The translations under genes and the position numbers were made by a program. From positions 1 to 21,475 of the forward strand of contig NZ_LGEA01000123.1 in assembly GCF_001280065.1 (NCBI RefSeq): a stretch of DNA of 21,475 bases, read 5' to 3'. The DNA is from Streptomyces sp. NRRL B-1140 (GTDB lineage: Bacteria > Actinomycetota > Actinomycetes > Streptomycetales > Streptomycetaceae). The stretch's first letter is position 1, and every line of letters starts with the position of its first letter. Below are positions 13,808-21,475 of this stretch, in pieces. The notes under the pieces are model-generated. The model ran no database searches. It saw nothing but the letters and a program-made list of their open reading frames with translations, and was not told where the DNA came from.

Positions 13808-15706
13808 TCAGCGGAACACATTGTCGGAGTCGTCCCAGCTCGACGGTTCGGCCGGGCCACTAGGCCGCCGGGGACGCCTGCGGGACTGGTACATCGCGTC
13901 GATCTCGGAGGCGTAGTGCCGCACGATCTCGTCCCGCCGGAGCTTCATCGACGGCGTCAGCAGCCCGTTGTTCACGTCGAACGCCTCCGGCAGGACCCGG
14001 AACACCCGGATCGACTCCGCGGGCGACACGACGCTGTTGGCCGCGGCCACGGCCCGTGCGACCTCCTCCCGCAGCGCGTTCTCCTCCCGGGCCTCCCGCA
14101 TCTCGCCCTGCAGGGCCAGTCCGGCCCGCCAGTGCGCGAGGAAGTCCGGGTCCAGCGTGATCAGGGCTCCGATGCAGGGCCGGTTGTCCCCCACGACCAC
14201 TGCCTGGTGGATGAGCGGATGCATCCGCAGCCGCTGCTCCAGCGCCAGCGGGGCGACGCTCTTGCCGCTGCTGGTGATGATGATGTCCTTCTTGCGGCCG
14301 GTGATCGTCAGATAGCCCTCCGAGTCCAGCAGCCCGAGGTCCCCGGTGGCGAGCCACCCCCCGCGCAGGGCGGCCCGGGTGGCGGCCTGGTCGCCCACGT
14401 AGCCCTGGAACACCGACGGGCCGCGCACCAGGATCTCCCCGTCCTCGGCCACCTGGATCTCCGTGCCCGGCAGGGCCTGCCCGACCGTGCCGGACTTCTC
14501 CCGGCCCAGCGGCTGCATCGTCACCCCGCCGGCGGTCTCCGTCAGGCCGTACCCGTCGTGCACGTAGATGCCGATGCCCTCGTAGAAGAGGGAGAGATCG
14601 CGGCTGAGGGGGGACCCCCCGGACGTCGCCCGCTGCACCCGGCCACCCAGTGCCACCCGCAGCCTGCGGTACACGGTCCGCTCGTACAGGGTGTGCTGGA
14701 GCCGCAGGTCGAAGCCGGGTCCGCGGCCGCGGCCCAGCCGCTGGCGCTCCAGGGCCGCGGCGAAGTCCCGGGCGGTGTCGGCGGCCCGCTCGAACAGGGC
14801 GCCGTGACCCGCCTGCTGAGCCGTGCGCAGGAAGTTCTTGTAGATCTTCTCCAGGACGGAGGGGACCGCGTAGAGGTACGTCGGCCGGAACGAACGCAGC
14901 GCCGACGCCAGTGCGTCCCCGCTGAGGTCGGCCTGGTGCCCCATCAGCAGCCCGCCGCGCACGCACAGCCCCTGGATCATCAGCCCGTAGACGTGGGAGA
15001 AGGGCAGGAACGCGAGCACGGAGCCCCGCTCCCCGCGCGGCGCCGCCGTGTGCCCCCAGCCCGTCAGCAGCGTGTCGCAGGGGCCGGCCAGATTGCGGTG
15101 GCTGAGCGCACAGCCCATGGCCTGGCCGGAGGTGCCCGAGGTGTAGGCGATGACGGCCGTGGAGTCCGGCAGCACGATGCGGCGCATCGAGTCGACCGTG
15201 GCGATCGGGACGAACTCGCCCCGGCCCGTCAGTTCCTCCAGGGCGCCCGCGTCCAGTTGCCAGACGTGCCGCAGCAGCGGCAGCGTGGCACACACCGAGC
15301 CGACGGTCATGACGCCCTGCTCGTCCTCCACGACCACGGCCACACAGCCGGCGTCCCGCAGGATCCACTCGACCTGATCGCGTGAGGCGGTCGGGTAGAC
15401 CGGGACGACCTCGGCGCCCACGGCCCACAGCGCGTAGCACAGGACCGTCCACTCGAACCGGGTGCGTGCCATGATCGCCACGCGGTGGCCCGGCGCGATC
15501 CCCGAGGCGATCAGCCCCTTGGCGACGTCGACCACCGCGTCGCGCAGCTCGATCGCCGTCACCTCCTCCCAGGTCGCGGAGGCGGGATCGGCCCGCCGGG
15601 CGAGCATCGGCAGGGTGGGTTCGCGGTCCGCCGTCTCGAAGACGCTGTCGGCGAGCCCGCCGGTCAGGGGCGCCACGGCCGGGGGAGCGAGGGCGAGGTC
15701 GCGCAT
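13808..15706 (-). CDS. AMP-binding long-chain fatty acid-CoA ligase-like protein
   Basis: A 632-residue member of the ANL adenylating family, closest in layout to long-chain acyl-CoA synthetases (FadD/FAA1 type). These activate fatty acids to acyl-AMP and then acyl-CoA. Motifs in order: the phosphate loop YTSGTSGQAMG (188-198), YGLTETAGG (386-394), TGDLG (454-458), GRKKDIIITSSGK (470-482) and the C-terminal catalytic lysine region LTPSMK (K588). The usual Pro-Lys-Gly ending of the phosphate loop is Ala-Met-Gly here, so the loop lysine is missing. The ATG at 15706 has AGGAG six bases upstream and begins the conserved N-terminus, so the longer frame to 15859 was not used. An Arg/Pro-rich tail follows the domain. 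It is divergent from the DUF6480 gene. Confidence 0.88.
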   Translation of the reverse strand: MRDLALAPPAVAPLTGGLADSVFETADREPTLPMLARRADPASATWEEVTAIELRDAVVDVAKGLIASGIAPGHRVAIMARTRFEWTVLCYALWAVGAEVVPVYPTASRDQVEWILRDAGCVAVVVEDEQGVMTVGSVCATLPLLRHVWQLDAGALEELTGRGEFVPIATVDSMRRIVLPDSTAVIAYTSGTSGQAMGCALSHRNLAGPCDTLLTGWGHTAAPRGERGSVLAFLPFSHVYGLMIQGLCVRGGLLMGHQADLSGDALASALRSFRPTYLYAVPSVLEKIYKNFLRTAQQAGHGALFERAADTARDFAAALERQRLGRGRGPGFDLRLQHTLYERTVYRRLRVALGGRVQRATSGGSPLSRDLSLFYEGIGIYVHDGYGLTETAGGVTMQPLGREKSGTVGQALPGTEIQVAEDGEILVRGPSVFQGYVGDQAATRAALRGGWLATGDLGLLDSEGYLTITGRKKDIIITSSGKSVAPLALEQRLRMHPLIHQAVVVGDNRPCIGALITLDPDFLAHWRAGLALQGEMREAREENALREEVARAVAAANSVVSPAESIRVFRVLPEAFDVNNGLLTPSMKLRRDEIVRHYASEIDAMYQSRRRPRRPSGPAEPSSWDDSDNVFR

Positions 15707-15727
15707 GCACTGCTCCTGACATGTACG

Positions 15728-15751
15728 GGGTGTGACGTTGCCGACGGGTAC
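15728..15751 (+). promoter_or_regulatory. Candidate SigB-type promoter for the DUF6480 gene
   Basis: GGGT (15728-15731), a 14-base spacer, then GGGTAC (15746-15751) is a full match to GNNT-N14-16-GGGTAC/T on the plus strand. Transcription would start about 100 bases before the ATG at 15858. The site lies in the 151-base region shared with the divergent acyl-CoA ligase gene. GNNT is loosely defined, so the strength lies in the exact GGGTAC and its correct position. Confidence 0.5.
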
Positions 15752-15765
15752 CGTCATCAGCGGTG

Positions 15766-15799
15766 CTCGAATGTAGTCGAGTCGAGACCCTTCGGGGTC
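15766..15799. promoter_or_regulatory. Inverted repeat and UUCG hairpin in the divergent leader region
   Basis: ctcga (15766-15770) pairs with tcgag (15777-15781) across six bases. Directly after it, gaccc (15786-15790) pairs with gggtc (15795-15799) around a TTCG tetraloop. Both lie in the predicted leader of the DUF6480 transcript. They could be an operator or a stabilising 5' hairpin. Both stems are only five pairs. Confidence 0.3.
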
Positions 15800-15857
15800 G
15801 GAAAATACGGAAGTCGACCCGCTGATGATCCCGGCGTGATCGGGGGACCCGGACCGC

Positions 15858-16091
15858 ATGACTCACATCAGTCCCGATCCCGAACCCGAACGCACCCCCG
15901 GTCTGGAACCCGGCGGCGGTGTACCGCCGGGTGAGACCCCGCCCGCGGAGAGCAGCATGCCCGAGACGCTCCCCCGCGAGACGCACAACCCGACCAAGGG
16001 CTGGTCCAAGGGCCCGATGACCGTGATCATCGTCCTCGTGGTGCTGATCGCGGCGTTCTTCCTGGCCTACGCCCTCGCACTGATCCTCTGA
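15858..16091 (+). CDS. DUF6480 family small membrane protein
   Basis: A 77-residue protein with a Pro/Gly-rich polar N-terminus (ERTPGLEPGGGVPPGETPP), a conserved NPTKGW stretch (about 45-50) and one C-terminal membrane helix (about 54-77, VIIVLVVLIAAFFLAYALAL). The architecture and the GLEPGGGVPPGETPP pattern match what I recall of DUF6480, a Streptomyces family of unknown function. It is probably tail-anchored with the polar part in the cytoplasm. GGGGGA at 15842-15847 is a spaced but acceptable ribosome binding site. A candidate SigB promoter lies about 107 bases upstream. It is convergent with the YbdK-type ligase, 28 bases away. Confidence 0.8.
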   Translation: MTHISPDPEPERTPGLEPGGGVPPGETPPAESSMPETLPRETHNPTKGWSKGPMTVIIVLVVLIAAFFLAYALALIL

Positions 16092-16119
16092 GGTCCCCGC
16101 CCGGGCCCGACGGGACGCC

Positions 16120-17208
16120 TCACGCCTGCGTGTGGCGGACGCACTCGGTGACGACGTCCCGCAGGCTTCCCGTGCGCTCCATCAGCGCGCGCTGCACCTG
16201 GGCGCCGTTGCCGTCCCGCAGCAGCTCGTCGCAGCCGGACCGTGCCCGCTCCAGGTCGCCCGTGCCGTCGAGGGCCTCCTCGACATGGTCCAGCAGGGCA
16301 CGCACAACGGCTTCGGCCGGCATGCGCCGCATGGTCGCCGGGTGCAGCAGCTCCCCTGAGAGGCCGGACCGGGCAGCCTGCCAGTCGGCCAGCCGCAACA
16401 GGCTGACACTGTGGTCGAGCGGTTCACGGCCGGCCCGCCACTCGCGCGCGGCCGTCTCGACCAGTGCGCGCACGAGCGTGGCGACCAGCACGGCCGTGCC
16501 GGAGTGCAGACAGACGTCCGCGACGCGCAGCTCCACCGTCGGGTACCGCTGGGACAGCCGCGCGTCGAAGTAGATCATCCCGTCGTCGAGGAGGGCGCCG
16601 GTGGCGACCATGTCCGCGATCAGCCGGTGATACCGCTCGGCCGAGCCGAAGATCTCGGTCGGGCCGGCCGACGGCCACCGCAGCCACACCCGGCTGCGGT
16701 AACTGCTGTACCCGGTGTCCTCGCCCTGCCAGAACGGCGAGTTCGCGCTGAGCGCCCGCAGCACCGGCAGCCACGGACGCAGCCGGTCGACGACCGCGAC
16801 GCCCTCGTCGTCGGAGTCGACCGACACATGCACATGGCAGCCCATCACGAGCTGCTGCCGGGTGGCGATGCCGTACTGCTCCGCCATCCACCGGTACCGC
16901 CGGTTGACGCTGATGGCGGGGCTCACCGGCAGCGGGGAGGTGGCGAGCGCCGCCACGGTGCAGCCGATCTCCCCCGCGTGCCGCGCCGCCTCCTTGCGGC
17001 AGCGGACGATCTCCGCGTGCAGGCTCTCCATGGACGACTGCGGATGGGTGGCGAACTCCAGCATCTGCTCGTGGAGTTCCTTCTCGAAGACGTCCTGATC
17101 CGCGTCGTCCTTCTCGGCCCGGGCGAGCACCGCTGCGGACAGCGCCCGCGGTTCCCCCGTCTCCGGATCGACCAGGAGAAGTTCTTCCTCCACTCCCACG
17201 GTGCGCAC
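16120..17208 (-). CDS. YbdK-family carboxylate-amine ligase (glutamate-cysteine ligase type 2)
   Basis: A 362-residue ATP-dependent ligase of the GCS2/YbdK family. E. coli YbdK has weak gamma-glutamylcysteine synthetase activity, and the family joins a carboxylate such as glutamate to an amine. The N-terminal TVGVEEELLLVDPETGEP (3-20) is the family signature with its metal/ATP-binding glutamates, and GCHVHVSV (123-130) is the second hallmark. Length is close to the usual 370 residues. The frame is open far upstream, but the GTG at 17208 begins the conserved signature and has AAGGGCGGG six bases before it. Streptomycetes use mycothiol, so a glutathione role is doubtful, and the true substrate is unknown. 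A strong hairpin separates it from glgB upstream. Confidence 0.87.
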   Translation of the reverse strand: MRTVGVEEELLLVDPETGEPRALSAAVLARAEKDDADQDVFEKELHEQMLEFATHPQSSMESLHAEIVRCRKEAARHAGEIGCTVAALATSPLPVSPAISVNRRYRWMAEQYGIATRQQLVMGCHVHVSVDSDDEGVAVVDRLRPWLPVLRALSANSPFWQGEDTGYSSYRSRVWLRWPSAGPTEIFGSAERYHRLIADMVATGALLDDGMIYFDARLSQRYPTVELRVADVCLHSGTAVLVATLVRALVETAAREWRAGREPLDHSVSLLRLADWQAARSGLSGELLHPATMRRMPAEAVVRALLDHVEEALDGTGDLERARSGCDELLRDGNGAQVQRALMERTGSLRDVVTECVRHTQA

Positions 17209-17237
17209 CTGATGCCCGCCCTTCTGTGCCAGTCCGC

Positions 17238-17269
17238 GTCGTACCACCGGGGGGTCCCGGTGGTACGAC
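17238..17269 (-). terminator. Strong hairpin terminator after glgB
   Basis: A 14-bp perfect stem (17238-17251 with 17256-17269) with a 4-base GGGT loop (17252-17255) begins about 50 bases after the glgB stop. It should end the treS-maltokinase-glgB transcript. It also lies only 30-60 bases before the start of the next gene, so any read-through leader of that gene would contain it. Confidence 0.8.
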
Positions 17270-17318
17270 CCCCAGTGCCCCTCCAGGCGGACAGGACACC
17301 TGGTGGGGCCGCGGGACT

Positions 17319-19526
17319 TCACACGGCGAACGGCGTCAGCCACACCGTGGCGAGCGGAGGCAGCGTGATCCGGACACATCCGTCCTCCGGCTTGACCGGA
17401 TCCGGGTTGGTCACGCCGCTGCCGCCGTAGCGCGTGTCGTCGGTGTTGAGGCGCTCCTCCCAGGCGACGACATCGCCCGGCACCCACAGGCCGTAGTCCT
17501 GCCGGACGACGGGGGAGAAGTTCGACACCGCCAGCAGCGGACGGCCCGCGGCGTCGTAGCGGAGGAAGGCGAAGACGTTGTCGTCCGCGGAGTCCACCGC
17601 CACCCACCGGAAGCCCTCCGGGCGGGTGTCGCACTGCCACAGCGCCGGCGTCTGCCGGTACGCGGTGTTCAGGTCACGGACCAGGTCGCGCACGCCCCGG
17701 TGGTCGCCCGCCGAGTGGTACCCGTCGTCGAGCAGCCACCACTCCGGGCCGTGCTCCACCGACCACTCCGCTCCCTGGGCGAACTCCTGCCCCATGAACA
17801 GCAGCTGCTTGCCGGGGTGGCCCCACATGAAGCCGAGGTAGGCCCGGTGCGTGGCGCGCCGCTGCCACCAGTCGCCGGGCATCTTCGACACCAGGGCCTG
17901 CTTGCCGTGCACGACCTCGTCGTGGGAGATCGGCAGGACGTAGTTCTCGCTGTAGGCGTACACCATCGAGAAGGTCATCTCGTGGTGGTGGTACTTGCGG
18001 TGCACCGGCTCGTGGGCGATGTACTCCAGCGAGTCGTGCATCCAGCCCATGTTCCACTTCAGGCCGAAGCCGAGCCCGCCGGTGTCGGTCGGCCGGGTCA
18101 CCCCTCCCCAGGCGGTGGACTCCTCGGCGATGGTCACGACCCCGGGAGCGCGCCGGTACACGGTCGCGTTCATCTCCTGCAGGAACCGCATGGCCGCCAG
18201 GTCCTCCCGGCCGCCGTACGCATTGGCCTCCCACTGCCCGTCCTCGCGCGAGTAGTCCAGGTACAGCATCGAGGCGACCGCGTCCACGCGCAGGCCGTCG
18301 ATGTGGAACTCCTCGCACCAGTACACGGCGTTCGCGACCAGGAAGTTGCGCACCTCGGTGCGGCCGAAGTCGAACTCGTACGTGCCCCAGTCCGGGTGCT
18401 CCGCGCGCCGGTCGTCACCGGGCTCGTAGAGCGGCTCCCCGTCGAACCGGGCCAGCGCCCAGTCGTCCTTCGGGAAGTGCGCCGGCACCCAGTCCATGAT
18501 CACGCCGATACCGGCCCGGTGGCAGGCGTCGACGAAGAAGCGGAAGTCGTCCGGCGTGCCGAGCCGGGCCGTCGGGGCGTAGAACCCGGTGACCTGATAC
18601 CCCCAGGACCCGTGGAAGGGGTGCTCGGCGACCGGCATCAGCTCGACGTGCGTGAACCCCAGGTCCTTCACGTACTTCGGGAGCTCCTCGGCAAGCTGCC
18701 GGTAGGTCAGCCCCGGCCGCCACGACGCCAGGTGCACCTCGTACACCGAGAACGGCGCCTCGTGCACGGGCGTGTCGGCGCGGTGCGCCATCCACTCGGT
18801 GTCGCCCCACTCGTAATGCGAGGCCGTCACGATCGAGGCCGTATTGGGCGGCTCCTCGCAGCACCGTGCCATCGGGTCGGCCTTGAGGAAGCGGTGGCCG
18901 TACCGGGAGTGGATCTCGAACTTGTACGGCGTTCCCTCGCCCACGTCCGGCAGGAACAGCTCCCACACGCCCGAGGCGCCCAGCGACCGCATCGGGAACT
19001 GCGTCCCGTCCCAGTGGGTGAAGTCCGTGGCGACCCGCACGCCCTGCGCGTTCGGCGCCCACACCGTGAACCGGGTGCCGGTCACGCCCTCGTGGGTCAT
19101 GGGCTCGGCGCCGAGCGCCTGCCACAGCTGCTCGTGGCGGCCCTCGCGGATCAGGTGCAGGTCGAGCTCGCCGAGCGCGGGCAGGAAACGGTAGGGGTCG
19201 TGCGTTTCCAGTTCACCCTCCTCGTACGCCACGTGCAGGGTGTACGCGGGGACGGCGTCCAGCGGCAGCACGCCCGAGAAGAGGCCGTCGCCCTCCGAGA
19301 CGAGGGCCGTACGCCTGCCGTCGACGACCACGCTCACCGCGCGGGCGAAGGGACGCAGTGCCCTGAACACGACCCCGCCCGGCACCGGGTGGGCACCCAG
19401 CAGCGCGTGCGGATCGTGGTGGGCACCCGCCAGCAGCCGTCCTCGGTCCTCCGGGCTCAGGGCGGGGGCGGTCGTGCTCGGGACCGGGCCGGACGGCTCC
19501 GGGATTGAGGTGTCTCGCAGGGCCAC
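17319..19526 (-). CDS. glgB: 1,4-alpha-glucan branching enzyme
   Basis: A 735-residue branching enzyme of glycoside hydrolase family 13, which moves an alpha-1,4 oligoglucan onto an O6 position to make alpha-1,6 branches. Residues 35-110 are an extra N-terminal beta-sandwich, followed by a CBM48 module (about 148-245), the catalytic barrel (about 255-630) and a C-terminal beta domain ending [15 protein letters not shown]. The nucleophile is D415 ([10 protein letters not shown]), the acid/base E468 (TIAEEST) and the transition-state stabiliser D536 (SHDEVVHG), with the same spacing as E. coli D405, E458 and D526. The GTG start has GAGGAG eight bases upstream, overlapping the end of the maltokinase gene three bases away. 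In the GlgE pathway GlgB branches glucan extended from maltose-1-phosphate. Confidence 0.97.
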   Translation of the reverse strand: MALRDTSIPEPSGPVPSTTAPALSPEDRGRLLAGAHHDPHALLGAHPVPGGVVFRALRPFARAVSVVVDGRRTALVSEGDGLFSGVLPLDAVPAYTLHVAYEEGELETHDPYRFLPALGELDLHLIREGRHEQLWQALGAEPMTHEGVTGTRFTVWAPNAQGVRVATDFTHWDGTQFPMRSLGASGVWELFLPDVGEGTPYKFEIHSRYGHRFLKADPMARCCEEPPNTASIVTASHYEWGDTEWMAHRADTPVHEAPFSVYEVHLASWRPGLTYRQLAEELPKYVKDLGFTHVELMPVAEHPFHGSWGYQVTGFYAPTARLGTPDDFRFFVDACHRAGIGVIMDWVPAHFPKDDWALARFDGEPLYEPGDDRRAEHPDWGTYEFDFGRTEVRNFLVANAVYWCEEFHIDGLRVDAVASMLYLDYSREDGQWEANAYGGREDLAAMRFLQEMNATVYRRAPGVVTIAEESTAWGGVTRPTDTGGLGFGLKWNMGWMHDSLEYIAHEPVHRKYHHHEMTFSMVYAYSENYVLPISHDEVVHGKQALVSKMPGDWWQRRATHRAYLGFMWGHPGKQLLFMGQEFAQGAEWSVEHGPEWWLLDDGYHSAGDHRGVRDLVRDLNTAYRQTPALWQCDTRPEGFRWVAVDSADDNVFAFLRYDAAGRPLLAVSNFSPVVRQDYGLWVPGDVVAWEERLNTDDTRYGGSGVTNPDPVKPEDGCVRITLPPLATVWLTPFAV

Positions 19527-19529
19527 GGC

Positions 19530-20900
19530 TCAGTCTCCTCTCACGGCGAGGCGCTCGATCGCCGCCATCGGTACAGGCAGCCAGTCGGGGCGGTGCCGTG
19601 CCTCGTACAGCACCTCGTACACGGCCCGGTCCGTCTCGTAGGCGCGGAGCAGTCCGTGTTTCTTCCGGGGGTCCCAGCCGGCGCGGGCGGCATAGCCCGC
19701 GCAGTAGGCCTCGCGGCAGCGCCGGGCCCACTCGGGGCGCCAGGGGCGGCGCTGCCGGGCGGCGTAGTCGAAGGAACGCAGCATCCCGGCGATGTCCCGC
19801 ACCGGGGAGTGGGCGCTGCGCCGTTCGGAGAGCGGCCGGGACGGCTCGCCCTCGAAGTCGATCACGAACCACTCGCGCCCGGCCCGCAGCACCTGACCGA
19901 GGTGCAGGTCGCCGTGGATCCGCTGGGCGGGCGGGCCCGGGTCGCAACTCGTGAGGGCGGCGAACGCGGTCCGCAGGCCCGGCACGAACGGCTGCAGCGC
20001 CGGCACGCAGTGCGCGGCGGCGTCCAGCCGCTCGGTCATCGCGGCCGCCGTCTGCCCGTTCTCCCCGGGCCCGCCGACCGGGAACGCCGACGCCAGCGCG
20101 AGGTGCACCTCGGCGGTGGCCCCGCCCAGTGCGCGGGCCTGGACCGTGAAGTCGTCCCCGGCGGCCAGTGCGTCGAGCCCAAGCGTCCAGCCGTCGGAGG
20201 CGTCCCGCAGGTACGGCTGCAGCACACCGAGGGTGGCCTTGAAGGGATGCCGGGTCTGGAACCAGGCCACCGGCGCGGGAACGCGGTGGCAGCCCTGGCG
20301 GGCCAGGGCGCCGGGCACCTCCAGGTCCGGGTTGACGCCCGGCTGGATGCGCCGGAAGACCTTCAGGATGTACTCGTCGCCGTACACGAGCGAGGAGTTG
20401 GACTGCTCGGCGTCCAGCAGCCGTGGAACCAGGCCGGCGGGCACCCGCTGGTCCGGGTCGCAGTCGAAGCGCAGGGGGCCGGCGGTGCCGGGTTGCCGCA
20501 GCCGGTCCAGCAGGAGCTGGGCCGAGCGGGGGTCGTGCAGCGCGTCGTACACCGTCAGCCCGGCCAGTGGCCCCTCCTGTACCCGTCCGATGAGCGCCCG
20601 CCCGAGCCGCGGCGACGGGTGCTCCCGTACGCCGAGCAGGAGCTGGTAGCAGTCACCTGCCGGAGGAGCCCCGCCGGGCGAGGGCACGCCCGTGTGGCCG
20701 GCGTGTCCGGCGTGGATCAGCAGATGCAGACAGCCCGGGAAGAGCTCGGTCATGGACAGCAGGCCGAGCTCCGTGACCGGCCGGTCCTTGCCCGCGAACC
20801 AGCGCTGCCGGGGCAGCCACTCGCGCAGCAGCCCGCCGAGCGACTCCATGGGCTCGGCCAGGCGCCGCAGGTCGGGGCGGAGGAATGCGGTCTTCGGCAT
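19530..20900 (-). CDS. mak: Maltokinase (Pep2/Mak), ATP:maltose 1-phosphotransferase
   Basis: A 456-residue kinase that phosphorylates maltose at C1, giving the maltose-1-phosphate used by GlgE. Residues 20-110 match the maltokinase N-terminal cap (LREWLPRQRWFAGKDRP). The kinase fold has a lysine near K180 (YILKVFRR), the catalytic loop HGDLHLGQ (329-336) and the metal-binding DFEGEP (348-353). This is the aminoglycoside-phosphotransferase-like layout normal for this family and its usual length. A GTG at 20906 also opens the frame, but AGGAGG would then be only one base away; with the ATG at 20900 it is seven bases away, so the ATG is chosen. It sits 28 bases after treS and three bases before glgB, in the order treS-mak-glgB found in actinomycete glycogen clusters. 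Confidence 0.94.
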   Translation of the reverse strand: MPKTAFLRPDLRRLAEPMESLGGLLREWLPRQRWFAGKDRPVTELGLLSMTELFPGCLHLLIHAGHAGHTGVPSPGGAPPAGDCYQLLLGVREHPSPRLGRALIGRVQEGPLAGLTVYDALHDPRSAQLLLDRLRQPGTAGPLRFDCDPDQRVPAGLVPRLLDAEQSNSSLVYGDEYILKVFRRIQPGVNPDLEVPGALARQGCHRVPAPVAWFQTRHPFKATLGVLQPYLRDASDGWTLGLDALAAGDDFTVQARALGGATAEVHLALASAFPVGGPGENGQTAAAMTERLDAAAHCVPALQPFVPGLRTAFAALTSCDPGPPAQRIHGDLHLGQVLRAGREWFVIDFEGEPSRPLSERRSAHSPVRDIAGMLRSFDYAARQRRPWRPEWARRCREAYCAGYAARAGWDPRKKHGLLRAYETDRAVYEVLYEARHRPDWLPVPMAAIERLAVRGD

Positions 20901-20928
20901 GGTCACGCCTCCTTTCGCCGGCGCAGGC

Positions 20929-21475
<547 letters not shown>

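Noticed and set aside
13763..15385. Plus-strand open frame of 540 codons opposite the acyl-CoA ligase
   Set aside because: It is an antisense shadow; the opposite strand carries all adenylation motifs.
17226..19508. Plus-strand open frame of 760 codons opposite glgB
   Set aside because: It is the antisense shadow of glgB in very GC-rich DNA. Its product is low-complexity Arg/Pro/Val/Gly-rich sequence with no recognisable domain, while the minus strand has a complete, motif-perfect enzyme.

Overview
The window comes from a high-GC actinomycete, almost certainly a Streptomyces. The coding sequence is very GC-rich with strong third-position GC bias. Several families are typical of streptomycetes: DUF5133, DUF6480, DUF1206, a SigB/SigF-type sigma factor, many partner-switching regulators, and a treS-maltokinase-glgB set. 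From memory and unverified, the order resembles the S. coelicolor chromosome around SCO7314-SCO7334, which carries sigM, arsI and the second glycogen cluster. No tRNA, rRNA, insertion sequence, CRISPR array or phage gene was seen.

Layout. (1) 1-2573, plus strand: a SigB/F-family sigma factor, a DUF5133 protein, a very strong hairpin terminator, a DUF1206 membrane protein and a small acidic protein of unknown function. (2) 2637-6334, minus strand: a FUSC-family membrane protein and a type II NADH dehydrogenase-like flavoprotein. (3) 6552-11770, minus strand: a five-gene, overlapping stressosome operon read rsbR > rsbS > rsbT > HATPase-PP2C fusion > pseudo-HATPase/GAF/PP2C phosphatase. The fusion carries a nine-copy 20-residue repeat in its linker. 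(4) 12033-13690: an RsbV-type STAS protein (minus) divergent from a PRC-barrel protein (plus), both behind SigB-like promoter matches, then an RsbW-type ATP-binding protein (minus). (5) 13808-17208: a long-chain acyl-CoA ligase-like protein (minus), a DUF6480 tail-anchored peptide (plus) with a SigB-like promoter match, and a YbdK-type carboxylate-amine ligase (minus). (6) 17319-21475, minus strand: glgB, maltokinase and the 3' end of treS, which form an operon of the trehalose-maltose-1-phosphate-glucan (GlgE) pathway.

How it fits together. The window holds nearly every part of a general-stress partner-switching circuit. RsbR and RsbS would form the stressosome and hold RsbT. Released RsbT would activate a PP2C phosphatase. 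The phosphatase would dephosphorylate the STAS antagonist, which would then sequester an RsbW-type kinase and free a SigB/F-type sigma factor. The other genes look like plausible outputs: envelope proteins, respiratory NADH oxidation, lipid activation, thiol or peptide ligation, and trehalose/glycogen storage. Which sigma factor, kinase and antagonist pair with each other is inference.

Gene starts were moved from the longest open frame to the start with the best ribosome binding site or operon junction where the sequence supported it. This applies to DUF1206, the HATPase-PP2C fusion, rsbT, rsbS, the STAS gene, PRC-barrel, the acyl-CoA ligase, YbdK and the maltokinase.
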